64,000 nt of DNA from Novosphingobium hassiacum. GTDB lineage: Bacteria > Pseudomonadota > Alphaproteobacteria > Sphingomonadales > Sphingomonadaceae. The stretch's first letter is position 1; each line of letters starts with the position of its first letter. Of this stretch, positions 18,742-27,423 are shown piece after piece. Both the position numbers and the translations under genes were made by a program. The DNA lies in the NCBI RefSeq assembly GCF_014196055.1, contig NZ_JACICY010000008.1, positions 55,487-119,486 of the forward strand, in the 5' to 3' direction. The notes below the pieces were generated by a model. That model searched no databases and was not told the DNA's origin. It saw only the letters and a list, made by a program, of their open reading frames with translations.

Positions 18742-18757
18742 TGTCACGCGGGTGACA
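18742..18757. promoter_or_regulatory. Palindrome TGTCAC-N4-GTGACA (copy 2)
   Basis: TGTCACGCGGGTGACA lies 69 nt upstream of the Slam-like start. It matches copy 1 at 12511-12526 in both arms and flanks. A further half site (ATGACA) lies 10 nt to the left. Shared placement suggests co-regulation of the two transcription units. Confidence 0.55.
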
Positions 18758-18810
18758 AGTCCTGTGCGGCGGGTCTGTTGCTTGTCCCGGGGCTGCGCTA
18801 AGGCGGGGTC

Positions 18811-19302
18811 ATGCAACATCAACCCATTCTTGTGCTGACCACCGGCGGCACCATCGACAAAGCCTATTTCGACGCACTCAGCGAATACCAGATCGTCGAG
18901 AGCGGCATTCCGGCGGTCTTGGCTCAGGCGCGCGTGGCGCTGCCGTTCCGGGTCATGGAATTGATGCGCAAGGACAGTCTGGAATTGACCGACGCCGACC
19001 GTGCGCTGATCGCCGACGTCGTGCGTGAGGCGCCCGAGGCGCGCGTGGTGATCACCCACGGCACCGACACGATGACCGATACGGCCCGCGCGCTGGCAGA
19101 CATCGCGGGCAAGACGGTGGTCCTGACCGGCGCGCTATCGCCTGCGCGCTTTGCCGAAACCGACGCGCCGTTCAACCTCGGCATGGCGTTCGCCACTGCG
19201 CAGATCGCGCCTGAAGGCGTGTGGATCGCGATGAGCGGGCAGGTGTTCGACGGTCTGAAAGTGCGCAAGGACCGCGCGGCGGGCAAGTTCGTCGCGCTCT
19301 AG
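18811..19302 (+). CDS. Single-domain asparaginase-like protein
   Basis: The protein has 163 residues and covers only the N-terminal half of an L-asparaginase. Both catalytic threonine motifs are present: LTTGGTIDK near residue 12 and ITHGTDTM near residue 82. Normal type I/II enzymes have about 330 residues with a second domain that completes the neighbouring active site. It ends with an ordinary stop, and the next gene converges with a 4-nt overlap, so this looks like a stable short family and not a fresh truncation. Activity is uncertain. Confidence 0.75.
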   Translation: MQHQPILVLTTGGTIDKAYFDALSEYQIVESGIPAVLAQARVALPFRVMELMRKDSLELTDADRALIADVVREAPEARVVITHGTDTMTDTARALADIAGKTVVLTGALSPARFAETDAPFNLGMAFATAQIAPEGVWIAMSGQVFDGLKVRKDRAAGKFVAL

Positions 19303-19718
19303 TCGAGCCGCTTCCCGAGAGTCACGACGTCCTGCAGATCGTATCCGATGGCGTCGTAGAAGCCGCGGGCGGCGTGGTTGTCACCGCGGACCATCAGCTG
19401 GATCTTGGGGCAGCCGCGTGTTGCGAGCCAGGCTTCGGCCTGCGCCATCAGCAAGCGGCCCAGCCCTCTGCCGCGTTGATCGGGCGCGGTGGCGACGTAG
19501 TAGACCCAGCCGCGATGGCCGTCGAAGCCGACCATGACGCTGCCGACCAGCGCGGCGCCGTCGCATGCGAGCAATACTGCAGACGCTGGCGATCCGATTG
19601 CGGTGTCGAAGTCGGCGTGGGGATCGTTCCAGGGTCGGGTCAGCCCGGTCGCCCGCCATAATGCGACGACAGCCTCGCGGTCTGCAGGGGTCGCCGGTCG
19701 GATCGTGGGGTCGGTCAT
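19299..19718 (-). CDS. GNAT acetyltransferase (YpeA/RimI-like)
   Basis: The protein has 139 residues. The acetyl-CoA motif is VYYVATAPDQRGRGLGRLLMAQAEAWL; the C-terminus has MVRGDNHAARGFYDAIGY, typical of YpeA-like GNATs. The substrate is unknown. Start ATG 19718 is chosen because the protein then begins TIRPATPADREAV as in relatives; an upstream TTG adds 7 residues. It converges with the asparaginase-like gene. Confidence 0.85.
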   Translation of the reverse strand: MTDPTIRPATPADREAVVALWRATGLTRPWNDPHADFDTAIGSPASAVLLACDGAALVGSVMVGFDGHRGWVYYVATAPDQRGRGLGRLLMAQAEAWLATRGCPKIQLMVRGDNHAARGFYDAIGYDLQDVVTLGKRLD

Positions 19719-19831
19719 TGTCCCGGTGTTCTGCGCCAACGCGAGTTTGTCAAATTCGGCGAGTGACAGGCCGAAGTAAGGTCGGGTTTGCTTGCCTAAC
19801 CTTGCCCGGACCGCCTAACGCTGGTCCCAAG

Positions 19832-22681
19832 ATGGTGTTGATCCTGCTTTGCCTGTTGCCGTTTGCCGGAGCCGCCCTTGTCGGATTGCTGGCGCGGGCC
19901 AGTCGTGGGCAACAGGCGCTGGTTGCGGGCGCGACGACGGCGGCGGCGCTGGCGCTACTGCTGGTTCAGGCGGGCGACGTACTCGGAGGCGAACCGGTGT
20001 CGGCACAGGTTGCCTGGGTGCCGTCGCTCGGGCTGTCGTTCAGCCTGTTTCTCGATGCCTGGGGCCTGCTGTTTGCCGGACTGATCCTCGGGATCGGACT
20101 GCTGGTGATCGTCTATGCGCGGTTCTATCTTGCCGCCGCCGATCCGATGGGGCGGTTTTATGTGTTCCTGTTGCTGTTCCAGGGCGCGATGCTCGGTGTG
20201 GCGCTGGCGGACAACGTGCTGCTGCTGCTGATTTTCTGGGAGCTTACCAGCCTGACTTCGTTCCTGCTGATCGGGTTCTGGGGGCACAAGGCCGAGGCGC
20301 GGCAGGGCGCGCGGATGGCGCTGGCGGTGACCGGAGGCGGTGGCCTTGCTCTGATCGCGGGATTGCTGCTGTTGGGGCAGATTGCGGGAAGTTACGAGCT
20401 GAGCGCGATCCTGCGCAGCGGCGACGCGATCCGGACCTCGTCACTCTACCCGCTGGCGCTGGTGTTGATCCTGCTGGGATGCTTCACCAAGTCGGCGCAG
20501 TTTCCGTTCCACTTCTGGTTGCCGCACGCGATGGCCGCGCCGACGCCGGTCAGCGCGTATCTGCATTCGGCGACGATGGTGAAGGCAGGCGTGTTCCTGC
20601 TCGCGCGGCTGTGGCCGGTGCTGGCGGGGACCGACCTGTGGTTCGCGCTGGTGGCCACTACCGGGCTGGTGACGATGCTGGTCGGGGCGAGCATCGCGCT
20701 GTTCAAGCACGACCTGAAGGCGATCCTGGCCTATTCCACTGTCAGCCAGCTGGGGCTGCTGACAATGCTGTTGGGCTTTGGCACGCCGATGGCGGCGCTG
20801 GTGGCGGTGTTCCATTTCCTCAACCACGCGATCTTCAAGGCGGCGCTGTTCATGAACGCCGGGATCGTCGATCACGAGACGGGTACGCGCGATGCGAGGG
20901 TGCTTGGAGGCCTTGCGACGCTGATGCCGATCAGCGCGACGGTCGGGCTGGTCACCGCTGCGTCCATGGCGGGGCTGCCCCCACTGGGCGGGTTCCTGTC
21001 GAAGGAGATGATGCTGGAGGAAGCCGCGCATACCGCTTGGGGCGGGGCAGGCTGGGTGGTGCCGGTACTGGCGACGCTCGGCGCGACGCTTTCTGTGGCT
21101 TATTCGCTGCGCTATGCGGTGCACGTCTATTTGCGCAAGCGGCACGCGGACACGCCGCTGACGCCGCACGATCCGCCGTTCGGGATGTGGGGACCGTCGG
21201 CGCTGCTGGCGCTTGGCGCGGTGGCGGCTGGACTGTTCCCGATGGCGATCGCGGGTAGGCTGGTGCGGGCGGTGGCGGGAACGGTCACGGGCGGGCTCGC
21301 GCCGATCGTGACGCTCAAGCTGTGGCATGGGTTGACGCCTGCACTGGCGATGAGTGCGTTCGCGATCATCGTGGGCGCGGTGATGCTGGCCGGCCACGGC
21401 GCGTTGCTGCGCGGCTGGGAGCGGCTGCCGGTTCCTTCAGCGAAAGGCCTGTTCGATCGAGGGATGTCTGCGCTACTGGCGGTCGCGCGCGGGTTCACGC
21501 TCGCGGTCCAAACCGGGTCGCTCCAGCGCTATCTGGCAGTGCTGTTCGTGACCGCTGTCGCGGTCGGCATCGCTGGCATGTCGAGCGGAGGATACGCGCC
21601 GGGCGACCGGGTAACGCTTCCGGCTTCGCCGGTCGCGATTGTCGGGTGGGGGGTGCTGCTGATCGGTACGATCGCGGTGCTGCGCGCCCACCGGCGGCGG
21701 TTTCTGGCATTGATCTACATCAGCGTGATCGGGCTGATCGTCTCGCTCGGCTTCGTCTACATGTCAGCGCCCGATCTGGCACTGACCCAGATCACGGTCG
21801 AGGTGGTGACGATCCTGCTGTTGCTGCTGGCGCTGAACCTGCTGCCCAAGCAGCCGGTGCGGCTGGGCACGACTTTTGCCCGCTTCCGCGATGGCGTGAT
21901 TGCGCTGGCGGGTGGCGGGTGCACCGGTTTCGTGGCGTGGGCGGTGATGACGCGGTCGCCGAACGACCCGATTTCGGCGTTTCACTGGGCGCAGAGCTAT
22001 CCGGGCGGCGGCGGAACAAACGTCGTCAATGTCACGCTGGTCGATTTCCGCGCCTTTGACACGTTCGGCGAGATCATCGTGCTGGGCATCGCTGCGCTGG
22101 CGATCTTCGCGCTGTTGCAGACGGCGACGCGCGGCGCCTCGGGGCAGCGGCTGCGCGCGTGGTTGCCCGATCTGGTGCGTTCGCCCGAGCGCCACCCGAT
22201 GATGTTCGCGGTCGCCACGCGGCTGCTCTTGCCGCTGGCGATGCTGGTGGGCGTGTACATCTTCCTGCGCGGACACAACCAGCCGGGCGGCGGGTTCATT
22301 GCCGGGCTGGTGATCTCGATCGCGATCCTGATGCAGTACATGGCCTCGGGCTTCGAATGGGCCGACCAGCGGCGGCGGTTGGACGAGCATGCGATGATCG
22401 CCTGCGGGGTGCTGATCGCGGCGGCGACGGGCCTTGGTTCGCTGGCATTCGGTGTACCATTGTTCACCACGGCTTATGGTCATTTCACGCTGCCGTTCGT
22501 CGGTGAATTCGAACTGGCGACCGCAATGGCATTCGACTTGGGCGTGGCGCTGACGGTCGTCGGGGCGGTGATGCAGGCACTGGCAGAGCTCAGCCATGTC
22601 GCGCAGCGGGCCGAGAAGGACGCGCCGAGCGAGTTTCCGATGGACGTCGATCCGGCGCGTGCGTCGGAGGAGCCGTCATGA
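19832..22681 (+). CDS. mrpA: Na+/H+ antiporter subunit A fused to subunit B (MrpAB/PhaAB)
   Basis: The protein has 949 residues. Residues 1-500 form the complex-I-like proton-channel domain (LLLIFWELTSLTSFLLIGFW, FPFHFWLPHAMAAPTPVSAYLHSATMVKAG with the conserved Lys). The rest carries the MrpA C-terminal part and a fused MrpB domain (LLLPLAMLVGVYIFLRGHNQPGGGFIAGLV). This fusion is standard in proteobacterial group 2 operons. The complex exchanges cytoplasmic Na+ or K+ for protons and supports alkali and salt tolerance. ATG 19832 has no obvious Shine-Dalgarno site. The six genes overlap by 4 nt each. Confidence 0.95.
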   Translation: MVLILLCLLPFAGAALVGLLARASRGQQALVAGATTAAALALLLVQAGDVLGGEPVSAQVAWVPSLGLSFSLFLDAWGLLFAGLILGIGLLVIVYARFYLAAADPMGRFYVFLLLFQGAMLGVALADNVLLLLIFWELTSLTSFLLIGFWGHKAEARQGARMALAVTGGGGLALIAGLLLLGQIAGSYELSAILRSGDAIRTSSLYPLALVLILLGCFTKSAQFPFHFWLPHAMAAPTPVSAYLHSATMVKAGVFLLARLWPVLAGTDLWFALVATTGLVTMLVGASIALFKHDLKAILAYSTVSQLGLLTMLLGFGTPMAALVAVFHFLNHAIFKAALFMNAGIVDHETGTRDARVLGGLATLMPISATVGLVTAASMAGLPPLGGFLSKEMMLEEAAHTAWGGAGWVVPVLATLGATLSVAYSLRYAVHVYLRKRHADTPLTPHDPPFGMWGPSALLALGAVAAGLFPMAIAGRLVRAVAGTVTGGLAPIVTLKLWHGLTPALAMSAFAIIVGAVMLAGHGALLRGWERLPVPSAKGLFDRGMSALLAVARGFTLAVQTGSLQRYLAVLFVTAVAVGIAGMSSGGYAPGDRVTLPASPVAIVGWGVLLIGTIAVLRAHRRRFLALIYISVIGLIVSLGFVYMSAPDLALTQITVEVVTILLLLLALNLLPKQPVRLGTTFARFRDGVIALAGGGCTGFVAWAVMTRSPNDPISAFHWAQSYPGGGGTNVVNVTLVDFRAFDTFGEIIVLGIAALAIFALLQTATRGASGQRLRAWLPDLVRSPERHPMMFAVATRLLLPLAMLVGVYIFLRGHNQPGGGFIAGLVISIAILMQYMASGFEWADQRRRLDEHAMIACGVLIAAATGLGSLAFGVPLFTTAYGHFTLPFVGEFELATAMAFDLGVALTVVGAVMQALAELSHVAQRAEKDAPSEFPMDVDPARASEEPS

Positions 22682-23034
22682 GCCTCGAATTTCTGGTGGC
22701 GAGCGCGATTGCGGTGCTCACCTCGGCGGGCATCTGGCTGACCTTGCGCGGTCGGACGTTCCAGGTCGTGCTGGGCCTTGCCATGCTGTCCTACGCCATC
22801 AACGTGTTCCTGTTCGCGATGGGACGGCTGGTCATCGACAAGCCGCCGATCTGGGGCAAAGACGTGACCGAATATGCCGACCCGCTGCCGCAAGCGCTGG
22901 TGCTGACGGCGATCGTCATCGCGTTCGGTATGACCGCGCTGGTGGTGGTGCTGGCGTTGCGGACGTTCCTCGAGACCGGGACCGATCAGGTCGACGGGTT
23001 GGCGGATGTCACTGCGGACGATGACGCCGCATGA
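22678..23034 (+). CDS. mrpC: Na+/H+ antiporter subunit C
   Basis: The protein has 118 residues and three transmembrane helices, like NuoK of complex I. LRGRTFQVVLGLAMLSYAINVFLFAMG is the family signature, and DPLPQALVLTAIVIAFGMTA is the conserved second half with the polar residue in the helix. It joins subunits A and D in the proton path. Both ends overlap neighbours by 4 nt (ATGA). Confidence 0.95.
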   Translation: MSLEFLVASAIAVLTSAGIWLTLRGRTFQVVLGLAMLSYAINVFLFAMGRLVIDKPPIWGKDVTEYADPLPQALVLTAIVIAFGMTALVVVLALRTFLETGTDQVDGLADVTADDDAA

Positions 23035-24524
23035 ACGCGCTGATCGTCGCCCCGATTGTGCTGCCCGCGATCGTTGCGGCGTTGAGCGTGCTGGCGCGGG
23101 GCCGCAGGCAGCGGGTGGGCGCGGCCTTGTCGCTGGCAGGTTGCGTCGGGCTGCTGGCAATTGCACTGGCGCTGTTTGCGCAGGCCAGCGGGGGTGCGGT
23201 TTCGGTCTATACCGTCGGCGATTGGCCGGCACCGTTCGGTATCGTGCTGGTGCTCGATCGACTGTCGGCGCTCATGCTGCTGCTCAATGCGGGGTTGGCG
23301 CTGGTGGTGCTGGTCCATGCGCTGCTGACTGGAGTGGACCGCAAGGGATGGCACTTCCATCCGCTGTTCCAGTTCCTGCTGACCGGTCTGAACGGCGCAT
23401 TCCTGACCGGCGATCTGTTCAACCTGTTCGTGTTCTTCGAGGTGTTGCTGATCGCGTCCTATGGTTTGATGCTGCACGGACAGGGCGCGGGTCGGTTGAA
23501 GGCGGGGCTGCAGTACGTTGTGATCAACCTGGTCGGATCGACGCTGTTCCTGATTGGCGTTGGCACGCTCTACGGGGTGACCGGCACGCTCAACATGGCC
23601 GATATGGGTTTGCGCATTGCCGCTTTGCCGACGGGGGATCGGGGGCTGGTGCAGGTGGGGGCGCTGTTGCTGACGGTCGTTTTCGCGCTGAAGGCGGCGC
23701 TGTTGCCGCTGCATCTGTGGCTGCCGCGCACTTATGGCGGGACATCGCCGGTGGTTGCGGCGCTGTTCGCGATCATGACCAAGGTCGGGGTCTATGCGAT
23801 CATCCGTACGACGACGCTGATTTTCGGGGCGCAGGTTACCGGTCCGCTGATGCTGCCCGCTGCGATCGCCTCGGTGGTGATCGGCTTTGTCGGGGTGCTC
23901 GCGGCGCGGGGCTTGCGCGAACAGGCGGCGTTCGGGGTGGTCGGATCTACCGGCACGCTGCTGGTCGCGGTCGCGCTGTTCGAGCCGCGCGCGTTGGCGG
24001 CGGGGCTTTACTATCTTCCGCACACGACCCTGACCGTGGCCTTGCTATTCCTCGTGGCGGACCTGATTGCCCGTCGCCGTGCGGACCATGGCGATGCGAT
24101 CACGCCGGGGCCGCGTTTTGCCAGCATGGGCCCGATTGCAGTGCTCTATCTGCTGGCAGGGATAGCGCTAGCGGGGATGCCGCCGTTGTCAGGATTCATC
24201 GGCAAGCTGCTGATCCTGAAGGCCGCGCTGGCGCATCAGGCGGCACCGTGGATCTGGGCCGCGATCCTGGGCACGACATTGCTGGCGGTGATCGCACTGG
24301 CGCGGACTGGGAGCACACTGTTCTGGAAGGGCAGGGCGGGCGAGATGCGCCATGGCGCGGTGTCGCGGCTGGACCTGCTGCCGGCGGTGGCGCTCGTCGT
24401 ATTGCTGGGAGCGCTGACGGTGGGGGCCGGGAGCGTGACCGGGTTCATGGACGCGGTCGCGGGGCAGATGTTCGCGCCGCGCGGCTATATCGAGGCCGTG
24501 CTGGGTCAGGCGGCGGTGCGATGA
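23031..24524 (+). CDS. mrpD: Na+/H+ antiporter subunit D
   Basis: The protein has 497 residues and about 14 transmembrane helices. It is related to NuoM/N: FNLFVFFEVLLIASYGLMLHG holds the conserved membrane glutamate and FALKAALLPLHLWLPRTYGGTSPVVAALFAIMTKVG the conserved lysines. It forms the second ion channel of the Mrp complex. Start and stop overlap subunits C and E by 4 nt. Confidence 0.95.
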   Translation: MNALIVAPIVLPAIVAALSVLARGRRQRVGAALSLAGCVGLLAIALALFAQASGGAVSVYTVGDWPAPFGIVLVLDRLSALMLLLNAGLALVVLVHALLTGVDRKGWHFHPLFQFLLTGLNGAFLTGDLFNLFVFFEVLLIASYGLMLHGQGAGRLKAGLQYVVINLVGSTLFLIGVGTLYGVTGTLNMADMGLRIAALPTGDRGLVQVGALLLTVVFALKAALLPLHLWLPRTYGGTSPVVAALFAIMTKVGVYAIIRTTTLIFGAQVTGPLMLPAAIASVVIGFVGVLAARGLREQAAFGVVGSTGTLLVAVALFEPRALAAGLYYLPHTTLTVALLFLVADLIARRRADHGDAITPGPRFASMGPIAVLYLLAGIALAGMPPLSGFIGKLLILKAALAHQAAPWIWAAILGTTLLAVIALARTGSTLFWKGRAGEMRHGAVSRLDLLPAVALVVLLGALTVGAGSVTGFMDAVAGQMFAPRGYIEAVLGQAAVR

Positions 24525-25009
24525 GGCGGCTGTTTCCGCATCCGGGCCTCAGCGTGCTGCTGGTCGGGGTATGGCTGCTGATGCTCAACGCGGTGACCGC
24601 GGGCGGCGTCGTGCTGGGCCTTGTGCTGGGCACGGTGATCCCGATCTTCTCCGGCCCGTTCTGGCCGGACCGGCCGCGCTTGCGTTTCGGGTGGGGGATC
24701 GTTGCCTATCTCGGGCTGGTGATCGGGGACATTGTCGTCGCCAACTTCCACGTCGCGCGGATCATCCTGTTGCGCCGGACGCGCGACTTGCGCCCGTGCT
24801 GGCTGGTGATCCCGCTCGACCTGCGCTCGGCCGAGGCGATCACGACGCTGGCCGCTACGATCAGCCTGACCCCGGGGACGGTCTCGGCCGATGTCTCGAC
24901 CGACGGGCGGTTTCTGCTGGTCCATGCGCTCGATGCGGGCGACCCGGCAGCGGAAGTGGCGCGGATCAAGGCGCGCTATGAAACGCGACTGGCGAGGATA
25001 TTCCGATGA
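24521..25009 (+). CDS. mrpE: Na+/H+ antiporter subunit E
   Basis: The protein has 162 residues. Two or three N-terminal hydrophobic helices (SVLLVGVWLLMLNAVTAGGVVLGLVLGTVIP) are followed by a soluble C-terminal domain with TTLAATISLTPGTVSADVSTDG, the MrpE signature. MrpE stabilises the antiporter complex. The ATG at 24521 overlaps the subunit D stop. Confidence 0.93.
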   Translation: MRRLFPHPGLSVLLVGVWLLMLNAVTAGGVVLGLVLGTVIPIFSGPFWPDRPRLRFGWGIVAYLGLVIGDIVVANFHVARIILLRRTRDLRPCWLVIPLDLRSAEAITTLAATISLTPGTVSADVSTDGRFLLVHALDAGDPAAEVARIKARYETRLARIFR

Positions 25010-25275
25010 TCGGCTATGCGCTGATGGTAGGCTTTGCCTGCGTTTCGGTCGCGCTGCTGCTGGCGCTGTACCGACTGCTGGCGGGACCGACGCGTGGAGA
25101 TCGGATCCTTGCGCTCGATACGATGGTGATCAATGCCATCGCGCTGATCGTGCTGTTCGGGATTGCCGATGCGACGATGACCTATTTCGAGGCGGCGCTG
25201 CTGCTGGCGATGGTCGGGTTCGTCGGCACGGTCGCCTATGCCAAGTTCCTGCTGCGAGGGGACATCGTCGAATGA
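25006..25275 (+). CDS. mrpF: Na+/H+ antiporter subunit F
   Basis: The protein has 89 residues and three transmembrane helices with the family motif RLLAGPTRGDRILALDTMVINAIALIVL. MrpF is a small membrane subunit needed for assembly. It overlaps E and G by 4 nt. Confidence 0.93.
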   Translation: MIGYALMVGFACVSVALLLALYRLLAGPTRGDRILALDTMVINAIALIVLFGIADATMTYFEAALLLAMVGFVGTVAYAKFLLRGDIVE

Positions 25276-25655
25276 GCGCCTTGGCAGAAATCGTGGTCTC
25301 GGCGCTGATCGTGACGGGCGGCGTGTTTGCCTTGATCGGGAGCTGGGGGCTGGTCCGGCTGCCGTCGCTGATGACGCGGCTGCATGGGCCGACCAAGGCG
25401 ACAACGCTGGGCGTGGGCAGTTGCCTCGTCGCGTCGATGGTCTATTTTCCGAGTGCAGGTCTCGGCTGGTCCGCGCACGAACTGCTGATCACGCTGTTCC
25501 TGTTCATCACCGCGCCTGTTTCAGCCAACATGATCGCCAAGGCGCACCTGCATCGCCAGCGCTGCAGGCTCGATGCCGATGCCGCTGACGGTATCGGTGA
25601 GGATCTTCCGGAAACGGGGAGCGATGCGGGCTGGGCGACGTTCGGGGATCGCTGA
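25272..25655 (+). CDS. mrpG: Na+/H+ antiporter subunit G
   Basis: The protein has 127 residues. Three helices include FALIGSWGLVRLPSLMTRLHGPTKATTLGVG, the MrpG signature, then TLFLFITAPVSANMIAKAHLHRQ. An acidic tail of about 25 residues follows. It is the last gene of the operon; the convergent D-lactate dehydrogenase ends 6 nt later. Confidence 0.93.
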   Translation: MSALAEIVVSALIVTGGVFALIGSWGLVRLPSLMTRLHGPTKATTLGVGSCLVASMVYFPSAGLGWSAHELLITLFLFITAPVSANMIAKAHLHRQRCRLDADAADGIGEDLPETGSDAGWATFGDR

Positions 25656-25661
25656 GGCGGT

Positions 25662-26663
25662 TCAGGCGACCCGTTCGACCGCGACCGGGTGGAGCGGCTG
25701 GCCGGTTTCCTCGAAGCTTGTGATATTGGCGATCGTCGTGGCGGCGATCGCGGTCATCGCGTCGCTGGTGAAGAACGCCTGATGGCCGGTGATCAGGACG
25801 TTGGGAAAGGTCAGCAGTCGGGCGAAAACGTCGTCCTGAATGGTCTGGTCGGACAGGTTCTCGAAGAACAGGTCGCCCTCCTCTTCGTAGACGTCGAGGC
25901 CGAGGTAGCCGATGCAGCCCGATTTGAGGCCTGCGATGACCGCGCGCGTATCGATTACCGCGCCGCGGCTGGTGTTGATCAGCATCACGCCGTGCTTCAT
26001 CTGCGCGATGGCGGCGGCATCGATCAGGTGCCGCGTTACCGGAGTCAGCGGGCAGTGCAGCGTGATGATATCCGAGCGGGCGAGCAGGGCGTCGAGATCG
26101 ACGTACGTGCCGCCACTTTGGGTTAGCGCAGGGTTGGGTGCCGGGTCGAACGCCAGCACTTCGCAGCCGAAACCGCGCATGATTCCGGCCGTCGCGAGAC
26201 CGATCTCGCCAGTGCCGACGATCCCGACAGTGCGGCCGTGCAGGTTGAAGCCGAGCAGCCCGTCGAGCGCGAAGTTGCCCTCGCGGACGCGGGCCCAGGC
26301 GCGGTGGATATTGCGGTCTAGCGAGAGGATCAGCGCGAGGGCGTGCTCAGCGATGGCGTGGGGTGAGTAGCCCGGCACGCGCGCAACCGCGATACCGAGA
26401 TCGCGCGCGGCGGCAAGATCCACCTGATTGAACCCGGCGCAGCGCAATGCGACCAGCTTCATGCCCTGTGCGGCGAGCGCGGCCAGCGTCGGTCGGTCGA
26501 GTGTGTCGTTGACGAACGTGCAGACCGCGGTCGCGTCGCCGGCGAGCGCTACCGTCTCATGGGTCAGGTGCGGTTCGAGATAGCGTAGCGCGTGACGCCC
26601 GGCGTTGGCTGCGTCGAGAAAGGTGTGGTCGTAGGGCTTGGTGCCGAAAACGCCGACCTTCAT
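25662..26663 (-). CDS. ldhA: D-lactate dehydrogenase (2-hydroxyacid dehydrogenase family)
   Basis: The protein has 333 residues. The NAD-binding Rossmann motif is TVGIVGTGEIGLATAGIMRGFG. The active-site residues are Arg in LINTSRGAVIDT, Glu in GLDVYEEEGDLFFEN and His in LITGHQAFFT. GLDVYEEE and FFEN fit LdhA-type enzymes that reduce pyruvate to D-lactate in the cytoplasm. I chose ATG 26663 because MKVGVFGTKPYD is the usual N-terminus. It is the last chromosomal gene before the island. Confidence 0.9.
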   Translation of the reverse strand: MKVGVFGTKPYDHTFLDAANAGRHALRYLEPHLTHETVALAGDATAVCTFVNDTLDRPTLAALAAQGMKLVALRCAGFNQVDLAAARDLGIAVARVPGYSPHAIAEHALALILSLDRNIHRAWARVREGNFALDGLLGFNLHGRTVGIVGTGEIGLATAGIMRGFGCEVLAFDPAPNPALTQSGGTYVDLDALLARSDIITLHCPLTPVTRHLIDAAAIAQMKHGVMLINTSRGAVIDTRAVIAGLKSGCIGYLGLDVYEEEGDLFFENLSDQTIQDDVFARLLTFPNVLITGHQAFFTSDAMTAIAATTIANITSFEETGQPLHPVAVERVA

Positions 26664-26723
26664 GATGTTGTCCTTCGGCTGCTGCGCATGGTGCGACAAC
26701 GGCCGAAGGGCAAGGTCAGCCCC

Positions 26724-26736
26724 TCACTCCCACTCG
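26724..26736. repeat. Distal direct repeat matching the guaA 3' end (probable att site)
   Basis: The 13 bases TCACTCCCACTCG are identical to 36800-36812, the end of guaA, in the same orientation. The island containing the lasso cluster lies between them (10,076 bp apart). The guaA 3' end with this GAGTGGGAGTGA core is a known integrase target, so this copy probably marks the far edge. Confidence 0.7.
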
Positions 26737-26984
26737 CTTGCCAAAACGCCAACGCAAACCGACGACTTGAAACATCTGGCGGATACGCTCGATCTTCATG
26801 CCAAGTCGTGATTGCCCAAGGCAATCTCGCACCCTTTGCGAAAATCCATGCGTTGAAATTCTACGATTTGGCCCGGGCTCCAGGTTCAATGATCCGGGTA
26901 GGGCAGGATCTGGTTGATGAATTTTGCATTGGCGTGACCAGTGTGGTGGGCTTGCGATGGCCGTGCGGGTAGCCCATCCGCAGG

Positions 26985-27332
26985 CGTTCGCCCTTGGCGC
27001 GCGAAGAAGCGGTGCAACGCGCCAATGCCAACCGTAGCACCGCGCTCGATCAGCCGCGCCTTTATCTCGACGAGGGTCATGTCGGCCTGCTCGGTCACCA
27101 GATCGCGGATGAACGCGCCGTGCGTCTCGATCCTGGCGGAGTGCCGGTCTCCGCTGCGTGGCTTGGCAACCGCCTGTCCATGCTCCAGCGTCAGTTGCCG
27201 CCACCGGATCGCGCTCTACACACTGACCTCAAAACGACCTGCCGCGGCACGGCAGCGCAGCCCGCCACCAATCGCGGCAATTACCCTGTCCCGAAGATCC
27301 TGTGAAAGCGTTCGTGCCAGCCATGCCGGCAT
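26985..27332 (-). pseudogene. IS630-family transposase remnant
   Basis: The minus strand encodes LARTLSQDLRDRVIAAIGGG, then CRAAAGRFEVSV, an in-frame TAG (27216-27218), and after it SAIRWRQLTLEHGQAVAKPR through LHRFFARQGRT. This is the N-terminal helix-turn-helix third of an IS630 transposase, where SS normally follows FEVSV. The conserved reading ends near 26985; the DDE catalytic part is absent. From 26737 to 26984 I see no gene I recognise, only a short open tail (NAKFINQILPYPDH). It is inactive debris at the left edge of the island. Confidence 0.8.
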
Positions 27333-27423
27333 CCCTCGCCAGCAGACAGCGTGAATCACATCAGCCGCCGATGGGAATCCCCTATGATCCGGTTCGCGTG
27401 GAAAGCGCTCTAGTCGAAATGGC

